DNA of 64,000 bases from Cognaticolwellia aestuarii (lineage in GTDB: Bacteria > Pseudomonadota > Gammaproteobacteria > Enterobacterales > Alteromonadaceae), in the NCBI RefSeq assembly GCF_002000025.1, contig NZ_MUZV01000006.1, positions 248,001-312,000 on the forward strand, written 5' to 3'. The position numbers were made by a program, and so were the translations under genes. Shown here in pieces: positions 35,712 to 44,864 of the stretch. Under the pieces are notes generated by a model. That model was given only the letters and a program-made list of their open reading frames with translations. It made no database searches and was not told the DNA's origin. Position 1 is the stretch's first letter; every line of letters starts with the position of its first letter.

Positions 35712-37649
35712 ATGGATATTTTACCTAAGCAAAAATGGCTTTCAAAAACAATGCTATTGGTTGCACTCGCCATACAAGGTTGTGGTGGCTCTGACAACTC
35801 AAGCAAGAAAAATATTGATGATTTTACACCTGTTGTTACGCAAACAGGCATCATCAGTTTTGATGAAACGAATAAAGTTGCACAGCCGGTTGAACTGTTT
35901 ATTTATTTCCCTGACGATAGCTTAACAAACATCAATTGGCAGCAAACCGCTGGCAGCGATGTAACCTTTTTGGCAAAGAACTCTAAAGCTATAGCTTTTA
36001 CGCCTAATGAAGCTGGAGAGTATCGCTTCGAAGTAACTTTTAACCGAAATGGCGCTAATGAAATGTTATCCCATACGGTGATTATATCAGAGGATACACA
36101 CCCGGTTTCCGCAAGGCTAGGTCATGCTGTACTAGAAGGCAGTAATGTTTCTTTAAGTGCCTATATAAATGCCAGTGACCTAACAAGTAGCAGTATCCAG
36201 TGGCAACAAGATTCTGGGCCCACAGTTACTTTTAGTGAACCAACTACCGGCCAGACTGCGGTTTTTTTTCAAGCACCCAATGTCAGCGCTGATAGTCTAT
36301 TAAGTTTCACGGTCAGTGCTTCTGATGGTGCAATACGGTATCAAGATACCGTGACGATACTCATTGAGGATGCCCCCAATATCAGTAGCAATGATAACAT
36401 TGCATACGATACACGTTTAGCCACTGTTTTTCCTTTCAATGCCAACTCCCCTTATGCCGACGTACTCGTTAATTGCGTTTATAGCAATACCATTGATTTA
36501 AGAGAAACTTGTCGTTTTAATGAATTACCTTTAATAGCACATGACACAACAACTCCTAGTGTTGAAGATATCATGGATCGTGTCGTTGTTTCTCATCAAT
36601 GGATGGGACAAAGATTTAAAGAGTTTTTACAAAATAGCGATCAGCATAATGATTTTAAAAACTTATTACGTGCCACAACAGCCATTGTCATTTCATACGA
36701 TGTACGCCCTTCTTATTATTGGGCAGTAACCGGTGCCATACACCTTGACCCTAGTGATCTATGGTTAACACCTGATGAAAGAGATACCATTAATCAAACT
36801 CCTGATTTTCGGGCATCATTTGGTGACGAATTAAACTTTGTTATGCCATGGCGTTACGTAAAAAATAATAGTTATGCCAATTTTTCGTACCCTATATCGT
36901 CTCGGGAAACTCGAGAGACCAGCGACGGTATCTATGAGCTTGCCGCATTAATGTATCATGAATTAGCGCATGCAAATGATTACTTTCCACAAAGTGACTG
37001 GGCTAGCATTAACCTTAATCAGCGCATATTAGACAATGTCAACGATAGACTACAAGACACAGGTATAGTGTCAGACAGGCTCAGCGTTGCAATGCCATTA
37101 AATGGAGCTGAAATGTATCGTTTAGCGCAAGTACGTTATCAAGGTGAAACTGCAACAACTCGTGAGAAAAATTATACACCAAGTGATGTTTCCGGTTTTT
37201 TCAGCCCTGAACATGCTCCGCACTTCTATAACTACTCAAGTAAGCGAGAAGACTATGCGATGCTGTTCGATGAGGTCATGATGAAAGCACGTTATGATGT
37301 CGACAGGGATATTGCCGTAACCAATCAACCTAACAGTACTGGTGAAGAGTATATCGTTACTTGGGGCCAACGTGGTCGTATTGGTGAAGCTAATATTAAG
37401 CCTAGGGTTGAGTATGTTACGCAACGAATATTGCCAGAGTACAATGAGGCAAGTAGTTTCATCAATAATTTAACTGCACCTATCGCAATGCAAGCTGGAA
37501 AAACGTGGGCGGAAAACTTAGCGATTAGTCCGATAGTAGAGCAAAGTCAAAATGTAGATAAAAGCAATGCACACTCAGCTCAAAGTAAAAAGAATAAGCT
37601 TAATAGCGACGGTAAAATATTTTATGAAAAGCCTATACCAAAACGTTAA
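35712..37649 (+). CDS. Lipoprotein with Ig-like repeats and an HExxH motif
   Basis: The 645-residue exported protein has a lipoprotein-type signal (about 12-23) ending AIQGC, with Cys24. Two beta-sandwich, PKD-like repeats follow (about 35-115 and 120-205), recognisable by W-Q-Q-x-x-G-x-x-V-T-F near the middle of each. The C-terminal 400 residues are unfamiliar but carry MYHELAHANDYF, an HExxH with His416, Glu417 and His420, typical of zinc metallopeptidases. A third ligand is not obvious; Glu and Asp residues follow near 515-520 (KREDYAMLFDEVMM). Start ATG 35712 has GAGG five bases before; 35667 is a longer, weaker option. No known family is claimed. Confidence 0.7.
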   Translation: MDILPKQKWLSKTMLLVALAIQGCGGSDNSSKKNIDDFTPVVTQTGIISFDETNKVAQPVELFIYFPDDSLTNINWQQTAGSDVTFLAKNSKAIAFTPNEAGEYRFEVTFNRNGANEMLSHTVIISEDTHPVSARLGHAVLEGSNVSLSAYINASDLTSSSIQWQQDSGPTVTFSEPTTGQTAVFFQAPNVSADSLLSFTVSASDGAIRYQDTVTILIEDAPNISSNDNIAYDTRLATVFPFNANSPYADVLVNCVYSNTIDLRETCRFNELPLIAHDTTTPSVEDIMDRVVVSHQWMGQRFKEFLQNSDQHNDFKNLLRATTAIVISYDVRPSYYWAVTGAIHLDPSDLWLTPDERDTINQTPDFRASFGDELNFVMPWRYVKNNSYANFSYPISSRETRETSDGIYELAALMYHELAHANDYFPQSDWASINLNQRILDNVNDRLQDTGIVSDRLSVAMPLNGAEMYRLAQVRYQGETATTREKNYTPSDVSGFFSPEHAPHFYNYSSKREDYAMLFDEVMMKARYDVDRDIAVTNQPNSTGEEYIVTWGQRGRIGEANIKPRVEYVTQRILPEYNEASSFINNLTAPIAMQAGKTWAENLAISPIVEQSQNVDKSNAHSAQSKKNKLNSDGKIFYEKPIPKR

Positions 37650-37673
37650 AGCTTAACGAGAATAAGTATTAAC

Positions 37674-37713
37674 AAAAGTGGTGATGATTTTATTTAATCG
37701 TCACCACTTTTTT
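37674..37713 (+). terminator. Terminator of the HExxH lipoprotein gene
   Basis: AAAAGTGGTGA (37674-37684) pairs with TCACCACTTTT (37701-37711), followed by more T. The loop is 16 nt. It starts 24 bases after the stop codon. Confidence 0.75.
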
Positions 37714-37947
37714 CGTTTTATATGTTTTATTTTTCCAAGCATTGATCTCGAGGTAAGTCTCAACTTGCCCTTTCACGTGATTTTAGACAATCAAGATTGG
37801 TAACGCTAAATCAGGCCATGCGCTGATCCGTAAAATATGATTTTTACTGTCAACGCTAACGATAGCCATCACCATAACGCCAATGCACATTGAGTTTGTG
37901 AAAAACGCAATCTCTTGCCTGAGTTTTCACCCTATAAAGCTAGGCTG

Positions 37948-38301
37948 CTAGTTTTTAGAGACGGATTCAGTAACCGCTTCTGAGGCTATAAGCCGTGCTT
38001 TGCTTTTCGCTCTTTTTTTCTTTTTTGAGTTTTTATTCGCTGACACTACAGTATTAATAAACTCTGCAGATTTTTTGTTGGGGTTAAAAGCCAATTGAAT
38101 AGTTTTACCGTTAAATTCAATAATATCACCACGGCGAATTTTTTTACGCTTTTGCACAACAACTTCATTATTTACTAAAACATTGCCTTCACTGATCATG
38201 GTTTTAGCTTCACCGCCGCCACCAACCATATTGGCAATTTTAAGTAGTTTGTAAAGTTCTATCGGTTCAACACAAATGTCGAAAGTTGGATGTTCAGACA
38301 T
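37948..38301 (-). CDS. S4-domain RNA-binding protein (YbcJ-like)
   Basis: The 117-residue protein has an S4 RNA-binding domain (about 12-72), with ELYKLLKIANMVGGGGEAK and ISEGNVLVNNEVVVQKRKKI. This matches the stand-alone YbcJ/RlbA type. The C-terminal tail (about 90-117) is Lys-rich and probably binds nucleic acid non-specifically. E. coli YbcJ is about 70 residues, so the tail is an addition. It is transcribed alone. The exact RNA target is unknown. Confidence 0.85.
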   Translation of the reverse strand: MSEHPTFDICVEPIELYKLLKIANMVGGGGEAKTMISEGNVLVNNEVVVQKRKKIRRGDIIEFNGKTIQLAFNPNKKSAEFINTVVSANKNSKKKKRAKSKARLIASEAVTESVSKN

Positions 38302-38773
38302 GAAATACGCCTAATAATTTTAAATAATAATATCCTTAAATTCTAACATATATGGAATAAAACATACATTAAGGATTCTTTCATATTATGAGCTAACATG
38401 CTTGGCTACTAGGTGTTGCAAGAAGATAATGTTAAAGCTTTAACTTTAACAATCTAACCATTAGACAGCACAACAATTAATCTTACCAGCATATTTGAAT
38501 AGTTAACTCATATTAATAAAAATGAAATAGCATATTTATGTTTTACAATAAACCGTTGTGCAAGGTCATTTGTCAGCAAAAAATCGCCACAATAAATAGA
38601 TACTGTGCGTTTGATATAAAATACTGCATAGTCAACTTTTTAACACTCTCCAAAAGTTTACAAAAGCAATAAAGCTCATAGCATAAGCGTTTAGTTATGC
38701 AGGAAAATTATTGCTTAGTAGCCTTGGTTGAGCATTTGCGTTAATTGAAATAACTTTCGGCACGTTATTACGC
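38302..38773. other. Intergenic region, nothing firm
   Basis: About 470 AT-rich bases. A short inverted repeat GTTAAAG/CTTTAAC lies at 38431-38450. It must hold the promoter of the S4 gene and the end of the MDR reductase transcript. No gene is seen. Confidence 0.45.
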
Positions 38774-39826
38774 TTAAGGCGCTACGGTCAGCACTATTTT
38801 CCCTACATGCTGTTTTTTCTGGAAAATTTCTTGCGCAGTATATATCTCTTTTAAAGGGAAAGTTTGTGCAACAATAGGCATTATTTTCTGTTGTTCAATG
38901 TAGCTAATCAAATTTTGAAAGACGCCTGGCTCAAGTACAGTACAGCCATAAAAGCTTAAGTCTTTTAAATAGAGCGATCTGATGTCTAATGCAACCAAAG
39001 CGCCACCAATGGCACCTGAAACTGCGTAGCGACCTTGTGTTTTTAATATATCTAAAAATTCAGGCCATTGCTTCCCAGCAACAAGATCGATCACTACGTC
39101 GACACTATTTTCTCCAAGCACTGCAAGCAACTTTTCGTCCCTAAAAACAACTTGATCAACATCCAAATCCATCAGTTGATGTTTTTTGGCTGGACTAGTA
39201 ACAGCAATAACATATGCACCTCTGGCTTTAGCTAGTTGAATTGCCGCAGAGCCAACACCACCTGACGCTCCTGTAATTAATACTGTGTCTTTACTGCTCA
39301 CTTTTGTTCGAGTTAACATATTCTCAGCAGTTGAGTAAGAGCACGGAAAAGTAGCAAGCTCAATATCAGACAGTTCGCTTTGTATAGGATATGCATGATC
39401 AGATGAAACGGTGGTAAACTCTGCGAAACCACCATCGCATTCAGAGCCGAAATACCAAGGGGTGACAAGTTGCTGGCCATCAGCTTCACGTATACAGGGC
39501 TCAACCAAAACCCGCTCTGCGATACGTTTATTGTCAACTCCATTGCCTACAGCAACAATAACACCGCAAACATCAGCGCCTTGAATACGAGGAAAAATCA
39601 AGGCATTACCTGACCAACTGGCATCTTTGTCATTGTTATCATTTTTTGAATACCATGCTGTTCTCGTGTTGATGTCAGTATTATTAACCCCCGCAGCCGC
39701 AACACGTATCAACACTTCATTATCTTTTGGTTTAGGCACTGAAATATCATCACGGTACTGAAGTACCTCAGAGCCGCCATGGCCTGTAAGGTAAATACCT
39801 TTCATCATTTTTGGAATATTAAACAT
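38774..39826 (-). CDS. Zinc-less MDR alcohol dehydrogenase / quinone reductase family enzyme
   Basis: This oxidoreductase of the medium-chain dehydrogenase family has 350 residues, with a GroES-like N-terminal domain (about 25-150) and a Rossmann fold (about 170-310). The nucleotide motif is ITGASGGVGSAAIQLAKARG near 180-199, as in NADP-dependent quinone reductases. The structural zinc Cys cluster of true alcohol dehydrogenases is missing, though HAYPI and CGVIVAVG are in place. It overlaps the upstream TetR gene by 8 bp and is thus under the same repressor and operator. The substrate is unknown; detoxification of a reactive carbonyl or quinone is a guess. Confidence 0.85.
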   Translation of the reverse strand: MFNIPKMMKGIYLTGHGGSEVLQYRDDISVPKPKDNEVLIRVAAAGVNNTDINTRTAWYSKNDNNDKDASWSGNALIFPRIQGADVCGVIVAVGNGVDNKRIAERVLVEPCIREADGQQLVTPWYFGSECDGGFAEFTTVSSDHAYPIQSELSDIELATFPCSYSTAENMLTRTKVSSKDTVLITGASGGVGSAAIQLAKARGAYVIAVTSPAKKHQLMDLDVDQVVFRDEKLLAVLGENSVDVVIDLVAGKQWPEFLDILKTQGRYAVSGAIGGALVALDIRSLYLKDLSFYGCTVLEPGVFQNLISYIEQQKIMPIVAQTFPLKEIYTAQEIFQKKQHVGKIVLTVAP

Positions 39827-40343
39827 GACTTTGTGAACCCCATAATTTTTTGATAATTTTTTGTGCAGATATTACCGCGGTATTGCCCATAGTTGGCCAA
39901 ACACTCGATACGCTTTCATGAAGTAAAAAAAGCTCTGTCGACAGTTCGCTTCGCTGGCTCAGCTGCACTAGCAATTCTTGAACTTCATCTTTGTGGCGCT
40001 GAACAGCCTGTTTCATTGCCATATCTTGAGGAAAAGCAGCAATAGCATTTAACGACAAACAACCGTTAGGCGCAAAATCAACCATCCATTGTGCCAGCTT
40101 ATCAAAAATATGCAGTACACTTTCTAGACCCGTTGAGTGTGATTCACTTAGCAGAAATGCCATATACCGCTTATGGCGATATTCTAAAGCAGCGACAATC
40201 ATCGCTTCCTTGGATGGATAATGTTTATAAAGTGTTCTTAAGCTTACGTTACAGGCAGTCTTTAATTGTGCGACGCTGGGTTGCGCAAATCCAAGTGTGC
40301 TAAAAGCACTTTCTAAGTCGGCTGCAATTTTTTCTTTCAGCAT
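39819..40343 (-). CDS. TetR/AcrR-family repressor
   Basis: The 174-residue protein has an N-terminal TetR helix-turn-helix (about 8-52, SVAQLKTACNVSLRTLYKHY) and a helical ligand domain. It is the first gene of a two-gene operon with the MDR reductase. A perfect 16-bp inverted repeat lies six bases before its ATG and even includes its ribosome-binding site. Autorepression, relieved by a substrate of the reductase, is the simplest reading. The ligand is not known. Confidence 0.88.
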   Translation of the reverse strand: MLKEKIAADLESAFSTLGFAQPSVAQLKTACNVSLRTLYKHYPSKEAMIVAALEYRHKRYMAFLLSESHSTGLESVLHIFDKLAQWMVDFAPNGCLSLNAIAAFPQDMAMKQAVQRHKDEVQELLVQLSQRSELSTELFLLHESVSSVWPTMGNTAVISAQKIIKKLWGSQSHV

Positions 40344-40805
40344 GTCACTTACCCTAGGTAGAATTTATATTCTACCTAGGGTAAAGCAAACACTCTACCC
40401 TGTCAAAAACTAGATAATGTTGATGTAGACGTGGTAAAAATTAAAACGTTTTTATTTGAAGTTCATAGAATAAAGCGAAAGCGCTATGTTACTTTTGCTG
40501 AAACTAAAAGAGTAAACTGGCGTTGAAGGTATCGCTAATTTAGTTAAATTTCACTGCTGAACAAAGCGTTGAAAGTAATGGAAAACGGCAATGAAATTTA
40601 AAATTTGTCGAGGTGAAGTTACAGGCAGGCTTTAGCTAATAATTGCTGCCTGTAAGCGTTAGTTATGAGTATTAACTCTGCTTTAATTTTACTTTTGGTT
40701 TATATTTAGTTTTGCTTTGTTATAAAAATCGTCATTTAACTTTGCTCTACTTACCTTAGCCTCATATCGAGGTGGATAATTGCTTGTTAGTTGTGGTCAT
40801 TCAGA
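40344..40805. other. Intergenic region with operator
   Basis: Besides the operator at 40349-40384, a hairpin TTACAGGCAG (40619-40628)/CTGCCTGTAA (40646-40655) is present without a T-run. The two flanking genes are both on the minus strand. I see no gene. Confidence 0.5.
40349..40384. promoter_or_regulatory. TetR operator, perfect inverted repeat
   Basis: TTACCCTAGGTAGAAT (40349-40364) and ATTCTACCTAGGGTAA (40369-40384) are perfect 16-bp arms with a 4-bp spacer. The left arm covers the AGGTAA ribosome-binding sequence of the TetR gene. Binding by that regulator is inferred from position. Confidence 0.8.
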
Positions 40806-41660
40806 TCAGTGTTTTAATAACTCTGCGAAAGTATGCTCTTTTGCCAATAATCGTTTCACACCTTCGGCTAATCGATGCGTGCCATGGCAAGTGGCACAAG
40901 CTGTTACCGCTAGTGAGCCAAGATCTCTTGCTTGTTGTTTAACCTGACCAGTTTTCAAGTTCTGCTCAAGATTAAGCATGATTTTTTGCATCTTTTCATT
41001 GGGATAAGTTTGTTTCTCTTGTTTATGACAATTACTACACACTTGCCCAAGCTTATTCATTGCTTTTTTTAGCTCGAACAAAGAGGACAACGCAAGTGCT
41101 GACTGTCCATCTTCTGAGGCTATTTTGATCTGGTTTACTTGCTTGCTCAATGTTTGCATATGCATGTTAAACGGTATCGAAGGTGCAACATCTATTGCAG
41201 AAAAATCTGCACTTCGATAAGTCATTGCGGTGATCGCTTGGTAATCCACATGACAACCATCACAACTTTTTTGCAAAGTGTTTACTGCAGTTAATACCCC
41301 AGGATAGTCACGACTTTCTGCCCTGTTTTGTATATTTTCAATCGTTACCAAATCGAGTTTTGTACGCCAATTAGCTACCATTTCACCAATAGCGAGATAA
41401 TGTTTATTTAACTTTAAGCCCCATTCTACAAGTCGCTTGTGATCTTTTTGTTCGGCATAAAACTCAACGGCTTGCATTTCACGCCTTAGTTTAAACATAT
41501 TATGTAACCAAACATGGCGTTTATTATCTGGCTTATACCATTGCGCTAGCGCTTTTGGCGGCAATTTAACAACAGTGACTTTATCAGCGTGTTTATAAGT
41601 AACAGTCACTACCAGTAAAATAAGCATGACTTGTAAAATAATAAAGTAAATCCATTTCAT
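40806..41660 (-). CDS. Membrane-anchored triheme c-type cytochrome
   Basis: This 284-residue protein has an N-terminal membrane helix (about 4-21) and a periplasmic part. It has three heme c sites: Cys133-x-x-Cys136-His137 (CDGCH), Cys208-Cys211-His212 (CSNCH) and Cys255-Cys258-His259 (CATCH). Long helices precede each heme site, which recalls cytochrome c' bundles. The heme count and spacing do not match a family I can name. ATG 41660 is used because it starts the membrane helix; a TTG at 41705 adds 15 residues. It probably takes part in periplasmic electron transfer. No reductase gene is next to it. Confidence 0.75.
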   Translation of the reverse strand: MKWIYFIILQVMLILLVVTVTYKHADKVTVVKLPPKALAQWYKPDNKRHVWLHNMFKLRREMQAVEFYAEQKDHKRLVEWGLKLNKHYLAIGEMVANWRTKLDLVTIENIQNRAESRDYPGVLTAVNTLQKSCDGCHVDYQAITAMTYRSADFSAIDVAPSIPFNMHMQTLSKQVNQIKIASEDGQSALALSSLFELKKAMNKLGQVCSNCHKQEKQTYPNEKMQKIMLNLEQNLKTGQVKQQARDLGSLAVTACATCHGTHRLAEGVKRLLAKEHTFAELLKH

Positions 41661-41846
41661 CGTAATTGTAACCCCAGAGCGAGCTTTGGCTATGTCGTTA
41701 GACAATTATATTTGGGTGATATGATAGTACTTTGAGCAAATAACGATTTGATCACGCACAATAACGGGTAACTTTGCTAGTAATAGCTGCTAAAGATATG
41801 ACGCTAACAGTGCAAAGTTACATCGTAGAATGGTTTATTTTATCTT

Positions 41847-42557
41847 TTAAAATAAAATATCTTTAATGAAAGGGATAGTAATGCGACGCTGCTCTCTAAT
41901 TGAAGCCTGATCAAGCTGCTCCAGTGCAGCAAGTAAGCTAGTCATATCACGAGATAAACGATTAATCAGAAAACTTGCCACGTCATCGCTGATATATAAA
42001 CCACGTTGTTGAGCACGATACTGTAAGGCAAATGATTTTTCTTTATCGGTTAGGGGCTTCAATTGTTCGGTCAAGCCCCAACCCAACCGTGATACTAAGT
42101 CAGGTAAGCTAATATTTAACTGGCCAACGCTTTGATCACCAGTAATGATCAAACACTTATTTTGCTCAACCATACGGTTGTATAAATCAAATACGCCTTG
42201 TTGCCATTTTTTATTGCCTGCAATTAATTGAATATCATCGAGGCAGACTAAATCAATGTTTTCTAGACCATCAAGCACATCAACAGACAACTGTGTTAAC
42301 TCAGAAAATGATAAGCATAACGATGTTGCCCCTAATTTGTCAGCATAAACACAACTTGCGTGCAGTAGGTGGCTCTTACCAACACCTGACAAACCAAATA
42401 AATACAAACTGTGCACTTGCTTATTAGCATCACAAATGCGGTCTAAAAAATGCGTTACTTGTTGTACAACCATTTGATTACTTTCACTTTGAAAACTGGC
42501 AAAAGTTTCATCATCAGGTAATTGTACAGATAGGGTTAATTGCGAAATTTTCGTCAC
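41847..42557 (-). CDS. hda: DnaA inactivator Hda
   Basis: Hda, bound to the DNA-loaded sliding clamp, stimulates ATP hydrolysis by DnaA and prevents re-initiation. The 236 residues have an N-terminal clamp-binding motif QLTLSVQLP (6-14), Walker A GLSGVGKS (55-62), Walker B VCLDDIQL near 104-111 and sensor motif SRLGWGL near 155. The DNA-binding domain IV of DnaA is lacking, as expected. It starts with GTG overlapping the DUF2066 stop by 4 bp (GTGA), so the two are coupled. Confidence 0.93.
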   Translation of the reverse strand: MTKISQLTLSVQLPDDETFASFQSESNQMVVQQVTHFLDRICDANKQVHSLYLFGLSGVGKSHLLHASCVYADKLGATSLCLSFSELTQLSVDVLDGLENIDLVCLDDIQLIAGNKKWQQGVFDLYNRMVEQNKCLIITGDQSVGQLNISLPDLVSRLGWGLTEQLKPLTDKEKSFALQYRAQQRGLYISDDVASFLINRLSRDMTSLLAALEQLDQASIREQRRITIPFIKDILF

Positions 42558-43672
42558 TTTTTACCCCAATAAAATACCGGTACTTGGTCTGAGCCTTCTC
42601 GTTCAGCTAAAGGGTCAATATAACGATTTAACTGTGCGCTCAACTTTAACGAAGCAAAGAGTGCTTGCTGCGAACCAATCAGTGATAACTTAAAGCGACG
42701 ATTGGTACCTTTTACACTGACCAACTGTACAGATTGAACGGCAGAAAGTTCGCTGAGAAATTCCGATACCGCAATTAACTCAGCTAACGAAGAAATGTTA
42801 GCTACGTCAATTTCAAATTCATTACTATTGGTTGTTGATAGCGCGTATTGTTGATAAATAATATCAGTGATATCTGATAATGCGTTAACTAATAATTCAT
42901 TAACATCGTCACCTAAGTATTGCTCACTAAACACTTGAGCATGTTCACTCTGCGCATCCGTCATAAGGCTCCAATCAACAGCTAATTTATGCTGCTGACA
43001 TAGCGGGCATTCAATTGCGGCATCATCAACGGTAAGTAAACTGGAGTTTGACACTCTGATAACGACAACGGCTTCGGCCATATAACGAGCAGAAGCTTGA
43101 GCTACGGGTTGTGAAAATCGCCCCCATAAATCAGACACCGTTAAAGCCGTAAGATCAGTTAAGTCCATTATTGGCATAACTAATGGTAAACCACGTAACT
43201 GCGAAAAGTCATGAATGGTGTTGGGCAATAGCGACGATGAAGTGGCCGAGATTATTTTACGTTCAAAACCCTCTTCTTCAATCAACCAAACCATCACTTG
43301 GGGCCTAAGTCGGCCCCAAATAGCGAGATCATTTTCTTTAAATAGACGGTTAATTTTCGCTTCGTCAAAAGACACATTCAATAATGTTCTATTATCTTGG
43401 CGAATATATTGATACTGAGTAACATACTTGTTGTAGTTTTTTATCGCCTGCGTAATACCTGGATGTTCGATTTTTTTCCCGCCAACCTTAACTAAAATAG
43501 CTCGCAAAGCATTTTTAAGCGCTTGATTGCGATCACCAACGGATTGTGAGTCAACAGCAACTTTCGCGCTGTACAAATTTTCGACCTCAATCGCGCTAAC
43601 GTTCAGCGGTAGTATAAAAAATAACAATATCAGACAATTTCTGAACATAGTGTGTATTAACAAGTGTTTCAT
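42554..43672 (-). CDS. DUF2066 family exported protein
   Basis: The 372-residue protein has a signal peptide (about 10-26, cleavage after VSA) and the DUF2066 pattern near its start (ALKNALRAILVKVGG). A central strand-rich region carries WLIEEEG, and CPLCQQ near 215 is a Cys pair. Function is unknown. The position between purM (divergent) and hda (overlapping) is conserved in many gammaproteobacteria. An ATG at 43648 (MFRNCL) is a possible shorter start. Confidence 0.85.
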   Translation of the reverse strand: MKHLLIHTMFRNCLILLFFILPLNVSAIEVENLYSAKVAVDSQSVGDRNQALKNALRAILVKVGGKKIEHPGITQAIKNYNKYVTQYQYIRQDNRTLLNVSFDEAKINRLFKENDLAIWGRLRPQVMVWLIEEEGFERKIISATSSSLLPNTIHDFSQLRGLPLVMPIMDLTDLTALTVSDLWGRFSQPVAQASARYMAEAVVVIRVSNSSLLTVDDAAIECPLCQQHKLAVDWSLMTDAQSEHAQVFSEQYLGDDVNELLVNALSDITDIIYQQYALSTTNSNEFEIDVANISSLAELIAVSEFLSELSAVQSVQLVSVKGTNRRFKLSLIGSQQALFASLKLSAQLNRYIDPLAEREGSDQVPVFYWGKK

Positions 43673-43740
43673 AATAAAGATCTTATCATAATGTTGCTGA
43701 TTTTTATTACATATAAAAATAATTTATTTTAAAGATTTTC

Positions 43741-43770
43741 AGCGCGCGTTTGCACTGGTAGAATATGCGC
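43741..43770 (+). promoter_or_regulatory. Possible purM promoter with PurR-like half-site
   Basis: GCGCGTTTGCAC (43744-43755) contains CGTTTGC, half of the PurR operator ACGCAAACGTTTGCGT; the other half is poor (9 of 16 overall). TAGAAT (43759-43764) follows as a possible -10. Purine repression of purMN is well known in enteric bacteria, but the site here is weak. Confidence 0.3.
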
Positions 43771-43811
43771 CTTTATCGTACAAGTAAACTAACTACTAAT
43801 TGAGGTTTCCC

Positions 43812-44858
43812 GTGAGCGAAGAAAAACAGTCTTTAAGTTATAAAGATGCTGGCGTTGATATAGATGCAGGTAATGCCCTAGTTGAAAATATTAAAGGTGC
43901 AGTAAAACGTACTACACGCCCAGAAGTTATGGGAGGACTAGGTGGTTTTGGCTCTATCTGTCAACTTCCAACTGGTTACAAAGAACCAGTACTTGTTGCG
44001 GGAACCGACGGTGTCGGTACTAAATTGCGTTTAGCCATTGATTTACAAAAGCACGATACTGTAGGTATTGACTTAGTTGCTATGTGCGTGAATGACTTAA
44101 TTGTTCAAGGTGCTGAGCCTTTATTCTTCCTCGATTACTACGCCACAGACAAGCTTGATGTTGACGTTGCTTCTGCTGTTGTTTCAGGTATCGCTGATGG
44201 TTGTGTACTATCAGGTTGTGCCTTAGTCGGTGGTGAAACCGCTGAAATGCCAGGTATGTACCATAAAGGTGATTACGATATCGCTGGCTTTTGTGTTGGT
44301 GTTGCTGAAAAATCTCGTGTTATCGACGGAACTAAAGTTGCTGCCGGTGACCAACTTATTGCATTAGCATCTTCAGGTGCACATTCAAACGGTTTCTCTT
44401 TAATTCGTAAAGTATTAGAAATTAACAATACTGATACTAACGAATTACTAAATGGTAAATCTATAGGTGATCATTTAATTGAACCAACAAAAATTTATGT
44501 AAAGTCGGTCTTAGAGCTACTTAAGCAAGTTGATGTTCATGCTTTATCACACATTACTGGTGGTGGCTTCTGGGAAAACATTCCTCGTGTATTACCTGAA
44601 AGTGCGCAAGCCATTGTTGACGGCGATAGCTGGCAGTGGCCAGAAATATTTAACTGGTTACAAGAAAAAGGCAACATTACTACACATGAAATGTACCGCA
44701 CATTTAACTGTGGTGTAGGTATGATCATTGTTGTTCCTGCAGATGCGGTTGCACAAAGTATTGAAATTTTAACTGCTCATGGTGAAAATGCTTGGCATAT
44801 TGGTGAAATTGCCGATCTACAAGCCGGTCAAGAACAAGTTATTATCAACAAAGGTTAA
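43812..44858 (+). CDS. purM: Phosphoribosylformylglycinamidine cyclo-ligase PurM
   Basis: PurM closes the imidazole ring to form AIR, the fifth step of purine synthesis, using ATP. With GTG at 43812 the protein has 348 residues, close to the usual 345. GAGG lies six bases before that GTG, whereas a TTG at 43800 has none. Motifs include [15 protein letters not shown] at the start, [14 protein letters not shown] near 65, [18 protein letters not shown] near 95-112, [11 protein letters not shown] and [16 protein letters not shown]. The gene is followed six bases later by purN. Confidence 0.96.
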   Translation: MSEEKQSLSYKDAGVDIDAGNALVENIKGAVKRTTRPEVMGGLGGFGSICQLPTGYKEPVLVAGTDGVGTKLRLAIDLQKHDTVGIDLVAMCVNDLIVQGAEPLFFLDYYATDKLDVDVASAVVSGIADGCVLSGCALVGGETAEMPGMYHKGDYDIAGFCVGVAEKSRVIDGTKVAAGDQLIALASSGAHSNGFSLIRKVLEINNTDTNELLNGKSIGDHLIEPTKIYVKSVLELLKQVDVHALSHITGGGFWENIPRVLPESAQAIVDGDSWQWPEIFNWLQEKGNITTHEMYRTFNCGVGMIIVVPADAVAQSIEILTAHGENAWHIGEIADLQAGQEQVIINKG

Positions 44859-44864
44859 TCATTG

